Part shown: piece by piece, positions 43,927 to 52,786 of the stretch
Layout of the letters: the number at the start of each line of letters is the position of its first letter
How positions within the stretch are numbered: the stretch's first letter is position 1
Origin: an uncultured Bacteroidota bacterium
GTDB taxonomy: Bacteria; Bacteroidota; Bacteroidia; Bacteroidales; P3
Reading direction: 5' to 3'
DNA length: 55,147 bases
NCBI GenBank assembly: GCA_902784465.1
Contig: CACZUZ010000034.1
Location: forward strand, 1 to 55,147
The notes under the pieces: generated by a model
Database searches by the model: none
Seen by the model: only the letters and a program-made list of their open reading frames with translations
Told to the model about the DNA's origin: nothing
Made by a program: the position numbers and the translations under genes

Positions 43927-45588
43927 TCACTTCTTCCTCAGGGTCTTCGCATACAATTCCTTATCTTTCAATACTTCGATAGCCTTTTTAACCTCAGGGT
44001 CACTGACGAGAGACCCCTCAAGGCGACCTGCAGCATAATAGTAGCGTACCAATATCTCGGCTTTAAGCATCTCGCTAATCTCATCGCGGAACTTGGTGAG
44101 GTCGCCATCTTTGTCTTTCTTCAACTGCTCTTCGAGAGCATCAATTTGCGACGACAAAGCATCTATGTAGTTCTCGTCCTTGGCAATATCACGCAACTCC
44201 TTCAACACCTGTTCGGTACCTGTCTTGTAGCTGCAATCTTTGTCTTTCAAGTAGTTGACAAAATCCTGATATATCTCGTCGGTAATCTGGAACTCCGACG
44301 GCGAGGCAATAGACGGGTTATTCTTAACAAACTGGTTCACATAGTTGAAAATATGGAACTTGGCGATAAGGGTAGATGCCAGGGCCGACATATACTGCTG
44401 CTCTACCTCGAAGTCGGGTTCAATGCCAAATCCGTCATACACTATGCGGCCCGACGCTGTCTTGAATGCAGTCTTCAACGAGTCGGGCACCTTGGTGGCT
44501 CGCCCGTTCTCGTCGCGATGGCTGTAGTCGAGAGCCTGGATGCAGCGTCCGCTGGGGATATAGTATTTCGAGACAGTTATCTTCATCTGTGTGTTGTATA
44601 CCAACGGCAACACGTTCTGCACCAAGCCTTTGCCGAACGACCTGGAGCCGACGATGACAGCACGGTCGAGGTCTTGAAGGCTGCCTGCCGTAATCTCGGA
44701 GGCCGAGGCGCTATAGCCATTAATCAAAACCGCCACAGGTATCTCTGTGTCCTCCGGGTTCATGCGAGTGAAACTCTTGGTGTTCTTTGCCGACACCTTG
44801 CCTTTGGTCTCGACAATCAACTGCCCCTTGCGGACAAAGATGTTGACCAGGTCGACAGCCTCATTCATCAAACCGCCCCCATTGTTTCGAAGGTCGAGTA
44901 TAAAACCAGCCATATCAGGGTGTTCGCGTTTCAAACTGGTGAAAGCGTCACGTACATTCTTGGCTGCATCTTTCGTGTACTCGTCCAGCTTCACATAGCC
45001 TATGTTGCCCGGAAGCATACCACTGTAGGGTACATTGGGCAGCTTGATTTCGGCGCGCGTGATAGTTCGCTCGATGGTTTTGCCGTCACGTTCAAGCTTG
45101 AGCTTCACCTCGGTGCCAGCCTGTCCGCGCATCGCTGAACTGACATCGGCATTGTTCTTGCCCTCTGTAGACTCTCCGTTGACCTCCAAAATACGGTCGC
45201 CAGCCTTTAGTCCGGCCTTGTCGGCGGGCAGATCCTTGTAAGGCTCTGAAATATAAATCTTGTCGCCCTGCTGATGTATCAAGGCACCAATGCCACCGTA
45301 CTGTCCCAGCAGCTGTAGCTTTACATCCTCAATGTCCGACTCAGGGTAATAGACAGTATAGGGGTCGAGGCTGGCGAGCATGGCATCAATGGCCTTTTTC
45401 ATGGTGGCTCCCGGGTCTACATCATCCACATAGTTGACATACAGCGTTTGATATAGACGACTGAATATCTCGAGGTTTTTCGACAGTTCGAAACTGCGGT
45501 CTGTCTCTGTCTGAGCCTTGCAGACCGAGAACTGGAAATTGAAAACTGAAATTATTGCTGCCACAAGCAGCGTCCTTGATAACTTCAT
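43927..45588 (-). CDS. S41-family C-terminal processing protease (CtpA-like)
   Basis: A 553-residue protein. The leader (about 1-26) contains FNFQFSVCKAQ, part of which is encoded by short 7-bp repeats. A PDZ domain covers about 85-175 (GIGALIHQQGDKIYISEP; ADKAGLKAGDRILEVNG). The peptidase core has NPEDTEIPVAVLINGYSASASE (cited in part), VGSRSFGKGLVQ with the Ser-Lys dyad (SASASE Ser and FGKG Lys) and SGRCIQ. The C-terminal 130 residues are helical and Lys/Glu-rich. It trims periplasmic proteins. The upstream junction is an 8-bp plus 7-bp repeat array. Confidence 0.92.
   Translation of the reverse strand: MKLSRTLLVAAIISVFNFQFSVCKAQTETDRSFELSKNLEIFSRLYQTLYVNYVDDVDPGATMKKAIDAMLASLDPYTVYYPESDIEDVKLQLLGQYGGIGALIHQQGDKIYISEPYKDLPADKAGLKAGDRILEVNGESTEGKNNADVSSAMRGQAGTEVKLKLERDGKTIERTITRAEIKLPNVPYSGMLPGNIGYVKLDEYTKDAAKNVRDAFTSLKREHPDMAGFILDLRNNGGGLMNEAVDLVNIFVRKGQLIVETKGKVSAKNTKSFTRMNPEDTEIPVAVLINGYSASASEITAGSLQDLDRAVIVGSRSFGKGLVQNVLPLVYNTQMKITVSKYYIPSGRCIQALDYSHRDENGRATKVPDSLKTAFKTASGRIVYDGFGIEPDFEVEQQYMSALASTLIAKFHIFNYVNQFVKNNPSIASPSEFQITDEIYQDFVNYLKDKDCSYKTGTEQVLKELRDIAKDENYIDALSSQIDALEEQLKKDKDGDLTKFRDEISEMLKAEILVRYYYAAGRLEGSLVSDPEVKKAIEVLKDKELYAKTLRKK
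45531..45551. repeat. In-gene 7-bp repeat patch in the CtpA signal peptide
   Basis: Words GAACTGG, AAATTGA and AAACTGA (plus-strand reading) overlap the signal-peptide codons FNFQFSV. It is a short, degenerate member of the AATTTTC-type set. Confidence 0.45.
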
Positions 45589-45608
45589 TTATCTTGATGT
45601 TTTAGTAT

Positions 45609-45662
45609 AAGTTGATAAGTTGATAAATCGTTAAGTTGATAATTCACCATTCACCATTCACC
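45609..45662. repeat. Tandem arrays: 4 x 8 bp (AAGTTGAT) then 3 x 7 bp (ATTCACC)
   Basis: AAGTTGAT twice, AAATCGTT, AAGTTGAT, then ATTCACC three times. The patch fills the junction between the antiporter stop (45669) and the CtpA start (45588). Confidence 0.85.
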
Positions 45663-45668
45663 AACAAT

Positions 45669-47921
45669 TTATCTTGTTGTGAATTTGCTGATTTCCAATT
45701 CTTCGGGCGAGACAAACCATACTACGTCGTTCTCCTGGAATACCGTTGTCGAACGGGGATTGAGTATCTGGCGACTGTCTCGCTCGATGGCGATAATCAT
45801 GGCGTGATAATGTTGAGAGAAGCGCGACTGCGATATGGTTTGGCCAAGGAACGGATTGGAGTCGTGAACCACCAAACGGTAGATATTAAGCACATTGTCG
45901 CTATGGTCGTGTATCAACATGTCAGGCTCTACCTCGAGAACGCTGCGAAGGTGAGATATCTGGTCCTCGCTGCCCATCACCGACAGACGGTCGCCAGGCA
46001 GAATCAGTGCCTCCTTGGCCGGCAAATCATATACCACACCGGCACGCTCTATCGACACTACATTGATGCCGTAATCTTCGCGGAAATTTGTCTCCATCAG
46101 CCTTTTGCCTGCAAATGGCGAGTACTGGGTCACCGGTATCCTCTCCAGATAGAAATTGTTCTCCAGCAGCGTCGGCATCTTGAACGACTGCTGCGACTGC
46201 CTTGAATTGAAATTCTCCACAAACTGGTTCTCGATACGTTGATAGAAATTGATTGTTCGTTTTGAGAACGTCAACATCATGACAACGAAGATGGTGAGAA
46301 TGACAAGGAATCCAACGGCGAGGTGTATGTAGCTACCGATGACCAGGCCGATGAAAAAGAGAGCCAAGAAATAGCGCAACAACAGTACCGGAATGACAAT
46401 AGCCTGACTATATTCGCGAGAATCGAGCAACTCCTTAATCTTCTTTCTGTTCACATTACGTACGGCCAACGCCCAAACGAAGGGTAACATTATGCCCATC
46501 GTCAGCATCATACCCAACAGGTTGCCCCAGAAAGAGGGTGTTCCGGCCGACGTGGTAAACACCGAATTAAGGAAAGGCTTCAACAAGGATAAGGAGAGCA
46601 ACCATATAGCCGTATTGATGGCTCCATACAGCACTATCGACGAGAATTGTTTTTTAAGGAACTGCCTTACCGACCTCGTTTTGTTGGTCTGCTTGGCCGA
46701 GTCGCTGTACCGCTCCAGTGCATCCTTCACCTTTTGTGGTATAAGCGGCTCCACCTTGGCATAGAAAGGATTGGCCCCTTTAATCATATAAGGTGTCACG
46801 AATGTGGTGACTATCGAGACAGATACAATGATTGGATAGATGTCGGGATTGAAAATGCCAGGGTCGAGCGTCAATCCCAGTCCTGCTATGATAAAGGAGA
46901 ACTCACCTATCTGACAGAAACAGAAGCCCGACTGCACTGCCGTCTTGAGGTCCTTACCCGACAGGATGACGCCCAGCGTTGCGGCCTGCGACTTGAAAAA
47001 AATCACCGTGGCAGCGATGACAAGGATGGGGACGATGTATTTGACCAGAATATGAGGGTCTACCAACATACCCACCGAGACGAAAAAGACCGCACAGAAG
47101 AGATTTTTGATAGGCGTAATGATGCGGTGAATAACATCAGCCTCAATGGTTTCAGCCAAAATGGCTCCCATCACGAAAGCACCCAATGCCGTAGAGAAAC
47201 CCGCGTATGAGGCCAACACCACCATTCCGAAACAGAGCCCTACCGCCACGATGCAGAGTGTCTCCTCGGTCATGTACCTGCGCATCCAACGCAAAAAAGT
47301 GGGGATGAGGAAAATACCGAAAGTGAACCACACTATGAGGAAGAAAACCAGCTTGACAAGACTCATCGCCAACTCGCCACCGTTGAAACTCTTACTAACC
47401 GACACTGTAGAGAGGATAACTAACAGCAACACAGCTATCATATCCTCGACGACAAGCACAGCGGTGACCGAGGATGTGAACTTCTGTTGTTTCAGTTTCA
47501 AGTCATCGAACGACTTGATAATGATGGATGTGGATGAGATTGAGAGCATACACCCCAAAAAGACACATTCCATCGAGCCCCAGCCCAGCAAACGACCCAC
47601 GCTGGAACCAATCAAAAACATGATTGCCAACTCGGTCAGCGCAGTTATAGCTCCCGTCGAGCCCACCTTCTTCAACTTCTTGATACTAAACTCCAAACCC
47701 AAAGCAAACATCAGGAACACAATTCCGATATCGCTCCACACATGCACATTGGCGACATCCTTCACGGCAGGGAACCACTGGAAATAAGGGCCTATGAAAA
47801 AGCCTGCAACGATGTAGCCAAGCACAAGAGGCTGCTTTAACCATTTGAACACCACGGTGATGACACCAGCAGTGATAAGTATTATGGCCAAGTCAAGAAA
47901 AAGGGGTGGCAAAGAGGACAT
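45669..47921 (-). CDS. CPA2-type cation:proton antiporter with tandem RCK_C domains
   Basis: A 750-residue protein. The N-terminal Na+/H+ or K+/H+ exchanger domain (about 1-390) has 11-13 helices, including GYIVAGFFIGPYF and FLMFALGLEFSIKKL typical of KefB/CPA2. A second hydrophobic section lies near 430-550. Two RCK_C/TrkA_C-like domains follow (about 605-675 with FAGKRLMETNFREDYGINVV; 685-750 with NPFLGQTISQSRFSQHYHAMII, cited in part). No Rossmann RCK_N domain is present, so ligand sensing differs from KefC. It controls ion or pH balance in the inner membrane. Confidence 0.88.
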   Translation of the reverse strand: MSSLPPLFLDLAIILITAGVITVVFKWLKQPLVLGYIVAGFFIGPYFQWFPAVKDVANVHVWSDIGIVFLMFALGLEFSIKKLKKVGSTGAITALTELAIMFLIGSSVGRLLGWGSMECVFLGCMLSISSTSIIIKSFDDLKLKQQKFTSSVTAVLVVEDMIAVLLLVILSTVSVSKSFNGGELAMSLVKLVFFLIVWFTFGIFLIPTFLRWMRRYMTEETLCIVAVGLCFGMVVLASYAGFSTALGAFVMGAILAETIEADVIHRIITPIKNLFCAVFFVSVGMLVDPHILVKYIVPILVIAATVIFFKSQAATLGVILSGKDLKTAVQSGFCFCQIGEFSFIIAGLGLTLDPGIFNPDIYPIIVSVSIVTTFVTPYMIKGANPFYAKVEPLIPQKVKDALERYSDSAKQTNKTRSVRQFLKKQFSSIVLYGAINTAIWLLSLSLLKPFLNSVFTTSAGTPSFWGNLLGMMLTMGIMLPFVWALAVRNVNRKKIKELLDSREYSQAIVIPVLLLRYFLALFFIGLVIGSYIHLAVGFLVILTIFVVMMLTFSKRTINFYQRIENQFVENFNSRQSQQSFKMPTLLENNFYLERIPVTQYSPFAGKRLMETNFREDYGINVVSIERAGVVYDLPAKEALILPGDRLSVMGSEDQISHLRSVLEVEPDMLIHDHSDNVLNIYRLVVHDSNPFLGQTISQSRFSQHYHAMIIAIERDSRQILNPRSTTVFQENDVVWFVSPEELEISKFTTR

Positions 47922-47930
47922 GTTCTATTG

Positions 47931-47965
47931 GTGAATTGTGAAATGTGAGATGTGAGATGTGGGAT
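47931..47965. repeat. Tandem array, 5 x 7 bp (GTGAGAT; inverted ATTCAC family)
   Basis: GTGAATT, GTGAAAT, GTGAGAT, GTGAGAT and GTGGGAT lie just before the antiporter start codon at 47921. On the opposite strand they read ATCTCAC/ATTTCAC, related to the ATTCAC word. Confidence 0.8.
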
Positions 47966-48011
47966 ATACACGCATCAACATAGCATAATAACTCAATTAC
48001 TTTATTTTTAT

Positions 48012-48019
48012 TATCTTTG
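48012..48019 (+). promoter_or_regulatory. -7 element TATCTTTG of the 48098 operon
   Basis: TATCTTTGC fits TAnnTTTGC. The expected -33 TTTG is not seen at usual spacing. The leader to ATG 48098 is about 70 bases. Confidence 0.45.
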
Positions 48020-48097
48020 CAATTATAAAAACAACACCTATTGTCTGACACAAAACTAACAACCAATATCTTATCGAAAAAATAATTGTTAATAAAA

Positions 48098-48805
48098 ATG
48101 AAAAAACAGGACTTTATTCTCATTGTTTGCGTCATTATCGTGCTGGCACCATTTTTCATTCCTGCCACAGGTTTCTTCGAGTGGTTCAAGAGTGCCACCG
48201 CCGCACACCCCTACATCATGGCGTTCTTTAAGTTTGCCATCCTTGCAACCCTCGGCGAGATGCTGGCTCTCCGCATCCGCGAAGGTGTATACAATAAGCC
48301 TGGATTTGGAATCGTACCTCGCATGATGGTGTGGGGTTTTCTCGGCATGTGCATCGCCATGGCCATGGTCATTTTCAAGGTCGGTGTGCCAGCGTTCCTC
48401 GAGAGCGTGGGTGGCTGCGAGCGAGGCTCTCTTGCCGCCATCTTCAACGCCGTCGAGTTCTCGTGGGGCAAACTCGGTGTGGCCTTCGCCGTCAGCGTGC
48501 TGATGAACAGCATCTTCGCACCTGTCATGATGACCTTCCACAAATGCACCGACATCCATATCCTCGACAACGGCGGCACCGTCCGCGGACTGCTTCGCCC
48601 GATGAAGATGCGCGAAATCTTCGCCACCAAAGTCAATTGGGATGTGCAATGGAACTTCGTAATCAAGAAGACCATACCGCTCTTCTGGTTCCCCGCCCAT
48701 ACCATCACCTTCATCCTTCCCCCGACCTTCCAGGTCCTCTTCGCAGCCTTGCTCGGTGTGGCACTGGGTCTTATTCTCGCATTGGCAGGAGGCAGCAAGA
48801 AATGA
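48098..48805 (+). CDS. Small polytopic membrane protein, possibly Mpv17/PMP22-like
   Basis: A 235-residue protein with 5-6 helices (MKKQDFILIVCVIIVLAPFF start; a TTG at 48086 is less likely). The C-terminal part, with WDVQWNFVIKKTIPLFWFPAH and TFILPPTFQVLFAALLGVALG (cited in part), resembles the W-x-x-x-N-F-x-x-x-P-x-x-x-R/Q-V pattern of Mpv17/PMP22 proteins, but this assignment rests on pattern memory. The stop overlaps the porin-like gene start by four bases, so the products are made together. Confidence 0.6.
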   Translation: MKKQDFILIVCVIIVLAPFFIPATGFFEWFKSATAAHPYIMAFFKFAILATLGEMLALRIREGVYNKPGFGIVPRMMVWGFLGMCIAMAMVIFKVGVPAFLESVGGCERGSLAAIFNAVEFSWGKLGVAFAVSVLMNSIFAPVMMTFHKCTDIHILDNGGTVRGLLRPMKMREIFATKVNWDVQWNFVIKKTIPLFWFPAHTITFILPPTFQVLFAALLGVALGLILALAGGSKK

Positions 48806-50028
48806 GAAAACTATTTCAAACCATTGCCGTCCTTGCCTTGCTGTTTTTCGGTCAGGAACTCAAGGCTCAAAGCCCATTCTCGTTTGATTTCCACGGCTTT
48901 GTCAACCCCCACTACTATGCCGACAGTCGCTCGGTGGTGGGTGGTCGCGAGGACATGATGCTCTTCTACCCCAAGCCTATCGTACTCGACAGCAATGGCA
49001 ACGACATCAACGACGGTTGGCAGGCCAACATGCTGGCAATCACGGCACGCCTCAACATGCGCATCAAAGGACCCGACATGTTAGGTGCAAGTACCAGTGC
49101 CTTCATCGAAGGCGACTTCACAGGTGCCACAGATCCCACCATCGACAACCTACGCCTACGCCACGCCTACCTCACCCTCGACTGGAAAAGACACAAACTG
49201 ATTGTGGGTCAATACTGGTATGCTATGGTTGTGCACGAGATTATGCCGATGACCAATCCCTTGAACATGGGTGCGCCATTCCACTGCTATGCCCGCCAAC
49301 CCCAGGTGCGCTACAGCTACCTTCCCACTGGAAACCTTGAAATCCTGGGTGTTGCCCAGTGGCAACTCGACAACATGAGTCAAGGACTCCTTGACGGAGC
49401 CCCAGCCCGAAGCACCTTCTTCGCACGCCACAGCATGGTGCCTGAACTCAATGCACAGCTGAGATATTTCACCGACAAATTCCTCTTTGGCGCAGCCTTG
49501 AACGCCAAAACCATACAGCCTGTGGTGAACACCAAAAACGTCGCTGCCGTCCATAATCTCCACACTTCGCTGACCTACTCACTGTTCGGCAAAGCCATAC
49601 TGGGACCCATCACTCTCAAGGCACAGACCCTGCTGAACAACAGCCTCTACGAGGGATGCTCGCTTGGCGGGTACCTCCTCATCCCTGGCGAGAATGGAGA
49701 CTACACCACCCGCGACTGGCATTTCAACACCGTCTGGCTGGATGTGGAACGCAACAGCGGGCACTGGCGTCCCGGCATCTTTATGGGATACGCAAAACGC
49801 GGCACCATCATCGATCCCACCGAAGACCTGATGACCTTCTTCATCTTCGGTCGCGGCGACAGCATCAAACAACTCTGGCGCGTCCAGCCCCGCCTTACCT
49901 ACTCCACCCTCAAGGGGCTCTCATTCACCGCCGAAGCGGAATACACCAAGGCCTGCTACATCACCAACGCTGGCGACAGTCCCGTCGCCAACCTCCGCCT
50001 CTCCCTCAGCGTCGTTTATCAGTTCTAA
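48802..50028 (+). CDS. Porin-like outer-membrane protein
   Basis: A 408-residue protein; ATG 48802 gives a signal peptide MRKLFQTIAVLALLFFGQELKAQ. The body shows beta-barrel strands (ANMLAITARLNMRIKG, RHAYLTLDWKRHKLIVGQYW, RLSLSVVYQF at the end with terminal Phe), and the general layout of DcaP/OprP-like porins. The conserved GQYWYAMVVHEIMP stretch and GFVNPHYYADSR start fit Bacteroidales porins of that type. The substrate is unknown. It overlaps the upstream membrane gene by ATGA. Confidence 0.75.
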   Translation: MRKLFQTIAVLALLFFGQELKAQSPFSFDFHGFVNPHYYADSRSVVGGREDMMLFYPKPIVLDSNGNDINDGWQANMLAITARLNMRIKGPDMLGASTSAFIEGDFTGATDPTIDNLRLRHAYLTLDWKRHKLIVGQYWYAMVVHEIMPMTNPLNMGAPFHCYARQPQVRYSYLPTGNLEILGVAQWQLDNMSQGLLDGAPARSTFFARHSMVPELNAQLRYFTDKFLFGAALNAKTIQPVVNTKNVAAVHNLHTSLTYSLFGKAILGPITLKAQTLLNNSLYEGCSLGGYLLIPGENGDYTTRDWHFNTVWLDVERNSGHWRPGIFMGYAKRGTIIDPTEDLMTFFIFGRGDSIKQLWRVQPRLTYSTLKGLSFTAEAEYTKACYITNAGDSPVANLRLSLSVVYQF

Positions 50029-50047
50029 CCATAACAACAATCATCCA

Positions 50048-50908
50048 TTGACCAACTATCACACTCACAGCTGCTTTTGCGACGGCAAAGGCGAGCCCCG
50101 CGAATATGTGGAATTTGCTCTCGCCCATGGCTTTACCGCCCTCGGTTTCAGTGGCCACAGTCCACTGCCATTCCCAAACACTTTTTCTGTCCACGACTAT
50201 GAGGGCTACTGCAACACCATTCGGTCCCTGAAGGATGAATACGCCGGCCGGATAAACATCAGCCTCGGTCTGGAATTCGACTATGTGCCTGGTCTTCTCG
50301 AGGACTTCTCGCCTCTCGTCGAACAAGGGGGACTCGACTACACCATTGGCAGCGTGCATCTTATACCAAATCCCGACAATATCGAAACGCTTCGTCGGCT
50401 AAACAACACCGCCGTAGACGACGAACGCAAACAGATCCCATACAACATCTGGTTTATCGACGGTCCTCGCCAGGAGACCTACGACAACGGCCTGAAACAC
50501 ATCTTCAAGGGCGACATTAAGGCAGGTGTTCGCGCCTATTTCCATCAGCAGAACGAGATGATTCTCCGCAATCGCCCCACGATTGTAGGCCATCCCGACA
50601 AGATATTGATGCACAACCGTGAGCGTTATTTTAGCAGCAGCGACCGCTGGTATCGCGACCTGTTCTATGAGACTCTTGACCTCATACACGAAACAGGCTG
50701 CATCTGTGAACTGAACACCCGTGGCATCTACAAAGGCCGCCACCCCGACTACTACCCCTCACGCGAGCACCTTCGCCACATGGACTCCCTTGGCATACCC
50801 CTCATCGTCAGCACCGACGCCCACCAACCCACCGAACTCGACCACTTCGAAAACGCCTTCGAACTGCTCCAGTCAATCCACTACCACAATATCGTCACAA
50901 CTCTCTAA
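50048..50908 (+). CDS. PHP-family histidinol-phosphatase (HisJ-like)
   Basis: A 286-residue cytosolic phosphatase. TTG 50048 is the start and gives TNYHTHSCFCDGKGEPREYV with the HxH metal motif (cited in part). FSGHSPLPF supplies a third metal His, GLEFDYV a Glu, IGSVHLI the next His, and STDAHQP the C-terminal Asp-His pair. It dephosphorylates histidinol phosphate in histidine synthesis; no other his gene is adjacent, so other phosphate esters remain possible. Confidence 0.88.
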   Translation: MTNYHTHSCFCDGKGEPREYVEFALAHGFTALGFSGHSPLPFPNTFSVHDYEGYCNTIRSLKDEYAGRINISLGLEFDYVPGLLEDFSPLVEQGGLDYTIGSVHLIPNPDNIETLRRLNNTAVDDERKQIPYNIWFIDGPRQETYDNGLKHIFKGDIKAGVRAYFHQQNEMILRNRPTIVGHPDKILMHNRERYFSSSDRWYRDLFYETLDLIHETGCICELNTRGIYKGRHPDYYPSREHLRHMDSLGIPLIVSTDAHQPTELDHFENAFELLQSIHYHNIVTTL

Positions 50909-51474
50909 CGCAGAGCGAGACAATATGTTCATAAAACGCTGGATTGCCCTCTGGTTCGAGGCCTTGAGTGGGGCGAGATCCTTGTCAAGTGACCAATGCT
51001 TCGTCTTGCCTACTCTCTCTGCATCCGCAGTAAACATACAGGAGCAGGCACGTCACGATGTCTTCTGCCGAGTATTTATGGCGAGGAATATGTCAGCTAT
51101 TTTCTGCCATTGGGGACTCAATTTGCTTTTTTTTCTGAATTTTCAGGGTCTTTTAAATACTCCAACAATTTGACATTCAACTCTAAATCTTCGATTTTTG
51201 CATTAGCCTTTTTGAGTTCGGCCTTTGCCTGTTTAGCCTCGCTACGGGCTTCTTAAAAGAGTCTGCGGATTATAGGTTACCCCCAAAAGGTAAATAATGT
51301 TAAAATCCACCTCCTTGTCACACAATTCAAAAATTTTTACGTCTAATATGGCAAAAGAACAAAACGAAAACAAACCCCAAATAATCGCACATAATATGAA
51401 TGGAATAATACAATATAATTGCCATAAAAACGTTATAAATATATGAATATGAAATAGATTGAAGAAATGCCCCG
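50909..51474. other. 566-base region with a gene remnant
   Basis: Apart from the minus-strand remnant at 51118-51252 I see no supported gene. The left part (50909-51117) encodes only weak open frames. The right part (51253-51474) is AT-rich, with a 32-codon plus-strand frame at 51348 that I do not call. Confidence 0.6.
51118..51252 (-). pseudogene. C-terminal coiled-coil remnant, possibly of an Rpn/PD-(D/E)XK transposase-type protein
   Basis: A 44-codon tail reads EARSEAKQAKAELKKANAK then KIEDLELNVKLLEYLKDPE and a Lys-rich end, closing with TGA at 51118-51120. In the same frame TAA lies directly before the first Glu, so the upstream part is lost or frameshifted. The heptad-rich Ala/Glu/Lys tail resembles the ends of Rpn-family recombination-promoting nucleases and other Bacteroidales coiled-coil proteins; the family is not certain. 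It marks an eroded accessory insertion. Confidence 0.5.
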
Positions 51475-51981
51475 ATGCCCACGCTGCAACAAGAAATAGA
51501 ATTCAGTGACCTGCTGAACCGCAACTGCCAGACCATAAACAGTATCTGCCTCAGGTACTGTGGTGGTAATGCATTCTATTTCGATGAGCTACGGCAAGAG
51601 TGCGCCGTGGCGATATGGGCGGAGTTCAGCCGTTACGGCCTCGACCGTTTCCGAGGCGACAGCGCTGAATCAACATGGATATACCAAATCTCTTACCACA
51701 CCGTCATAGACTACCTCCGCAACCCTCATCACCAAAAGTTTCAAACCGTCTGCGACCCATACAGCTTGAAACCCCTCGCCGACAACCTATCCCGCGACGA
51801 CTGGAACCTGTTCGATGAAATAACGGCACAACTCAACCTCAGCGAACGCAACCTGCTGGACCACTACATGAGTGACGACTCCTACAGCACCATTGCACGC
51901 ACCGAGGGCATCACCGAAAGCAACGCACGTAAACGAATGTCACGGCTTTTAAACAAATTGAAAATGTTAATCCACAAATAA
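51475..51981 (+). CDS. ECF-type sigma factor
   Basis: A 168-residue protein. Region 2 (about 25-90) has FYFDELRQECAVAIWAEF and STWIYQISYHTVIDYLRNP. Region 4 (about 115-165) has LNLSERNLLDHYMSDDSYSTIARTEGITESNARKRMSRLLNKL (cited in part), a helix-turn-helix with weaker similarity to standard sigma-70 region 4. It heads a cluster of two membrane proteins and a large T9SS protein. It likely drives their transcription; the membrane proteins may hold it inactive. Confidence 0.85.
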   Translation: MPTLQQEIEFSDLLNRNCQTINSICLRYCGGNAFYFDELRQECAVAIWAEFSRYGLDRFRGDSAESTWIYQISYHTVIDYLRNPHHQKFQTVCDPYSLKPLADNLSRDDWNLFDEITAQLNLSERNLLDHYMSDDSYSTIARTEGITESNARKRMSRLLNKLKMLIHK

Positions 51982-52051
51982 TTATTAACCAGCCTCTTCT
52001 TACCTCATTACCATATTGTTTGCGGGGGGGTGGGATAAATATTAATTGTCA

Positions 52052-52786
52052 ATGAAGAAAGAAAAAGATTCGCTGGGTTTTATCCAACAAGATAAAAGAG
52101 TACACGACCGTCCCGTCACGGACGGCGACATCAACCGGCTGCGTTCTGCTCAGAGGCTAATGGATGACGTCGCCTCGCGGATACCGCCGTTCTCCCCGGA
52201 ACAAATCCGTTCGGTGGTTGAAAGCGACCGTCTTCCGCAATTCCAGCTCCGCCGTCAGGCCGACCGCTATCTGCTCGTCTTCTGCCTCTTCGTCCTCGCT
52301 TTGGCGGCAAGCCTCCTGTGGCATACCGTTCCAGCGGGATTCACGCCCCTCAATGTCGCAGTCCTCGTCCTTGCCGCCGCCGATGCTGTGGTAGCCTTCC
52401 GCGCCGCCCGTAGCCTTTGGCTTATGCGGCAGACGCTCCGCCTTCGCCACCGACCCTACCGTATGGCCAGCTATGCCGACCGCCTGGGCCGCCTCTCCCG
52501 CCGCCGTCGACTTTGGTTGGGGTTTGTCCTTGCAGGTAGCTACAATTCCGTTTCCACGCACGTCGACCCCTCTACGCGCTCCACAGGAGCTTGTACCAAT
52601 TGGCAGGAGTTCTTCTCCCTCCGACTCCCGTCCTACTCCATCGCGGCCTGCCTCTTCCTGCTCGTCGCCCTTAACGCCGACAAGGCCTTTGCCGCCACAC
52701 GCGACTATGTTAATGTAACCACCACCACCGAACAAACCGCCGCCGCGATTTGCGATACCGTGGGCAATATAATCCAGCGGCTATGA
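52052..52786 (+). CDS. Membrane protein, probable anti-sigma partner
   Basis: A 244-residue protein from ATG 52052. The N-terminal 75 residues are soluble and charged (DSLGFIQQDKRVHDRPVTDGD, cited in part); three to four helices follow (YLLVFCLFVLALAASLLW; LNVAVLVLAAADAVVAF; YSIAACLFLLVALNADKAF). An Arg-rich loop (LGRLSRRRRLW) lies between them. A cytosolic N-terminus before membrane helices fits an anti-sigma role, but no known anti-sigma domain is recognised. It lies 70 bases after the sigma gene, following a G7 tract, and overlaps the next gene by four bases. Confidence 0.6.
   Translation: MKKEKDSLGFIQQDKRVHDRPVTDGDINRLRSAQRLMDDVASRIPPFSPEQIRSVVESDRLPQFQLRRQADRYLLVFCLFVLALAASLLWHTVPAGFTPLNVAVLVLAAADAVVAFRAARSLWLMRQTLRLRHRPYRMASYADRLGRLSRRRRLWLGFVLAGSYNSVSTHVDPSTRSTGACTNWQEFFSLRLPSYSIAACLFLLVALNADKAFAATRDYVNVTTTTEQTAAAICDTVGNIIQRL

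Noticed and set aside
44146-45138. Plus-strand open frame of 330 codons
   Set aside because: It is antisense to the CtpA protease with PDZ and Ser-Lys motifs.
50721-51173. Plus-strand open frame of 150 codons overlapping the phosphatase end
   Set aside because: Its first half is an out-of-frame reading of the phosphatase gene. The remainder shows no protein-like features and crosses the minus-strand remnant.
51348-51446. Plus-strand 32-codon frame (MAKEQNENKP start) before the sigma gene
   Set aside because: It is too short to support. AT-rich DNA gives such frames by chance, and no promoter or coupling is visible.
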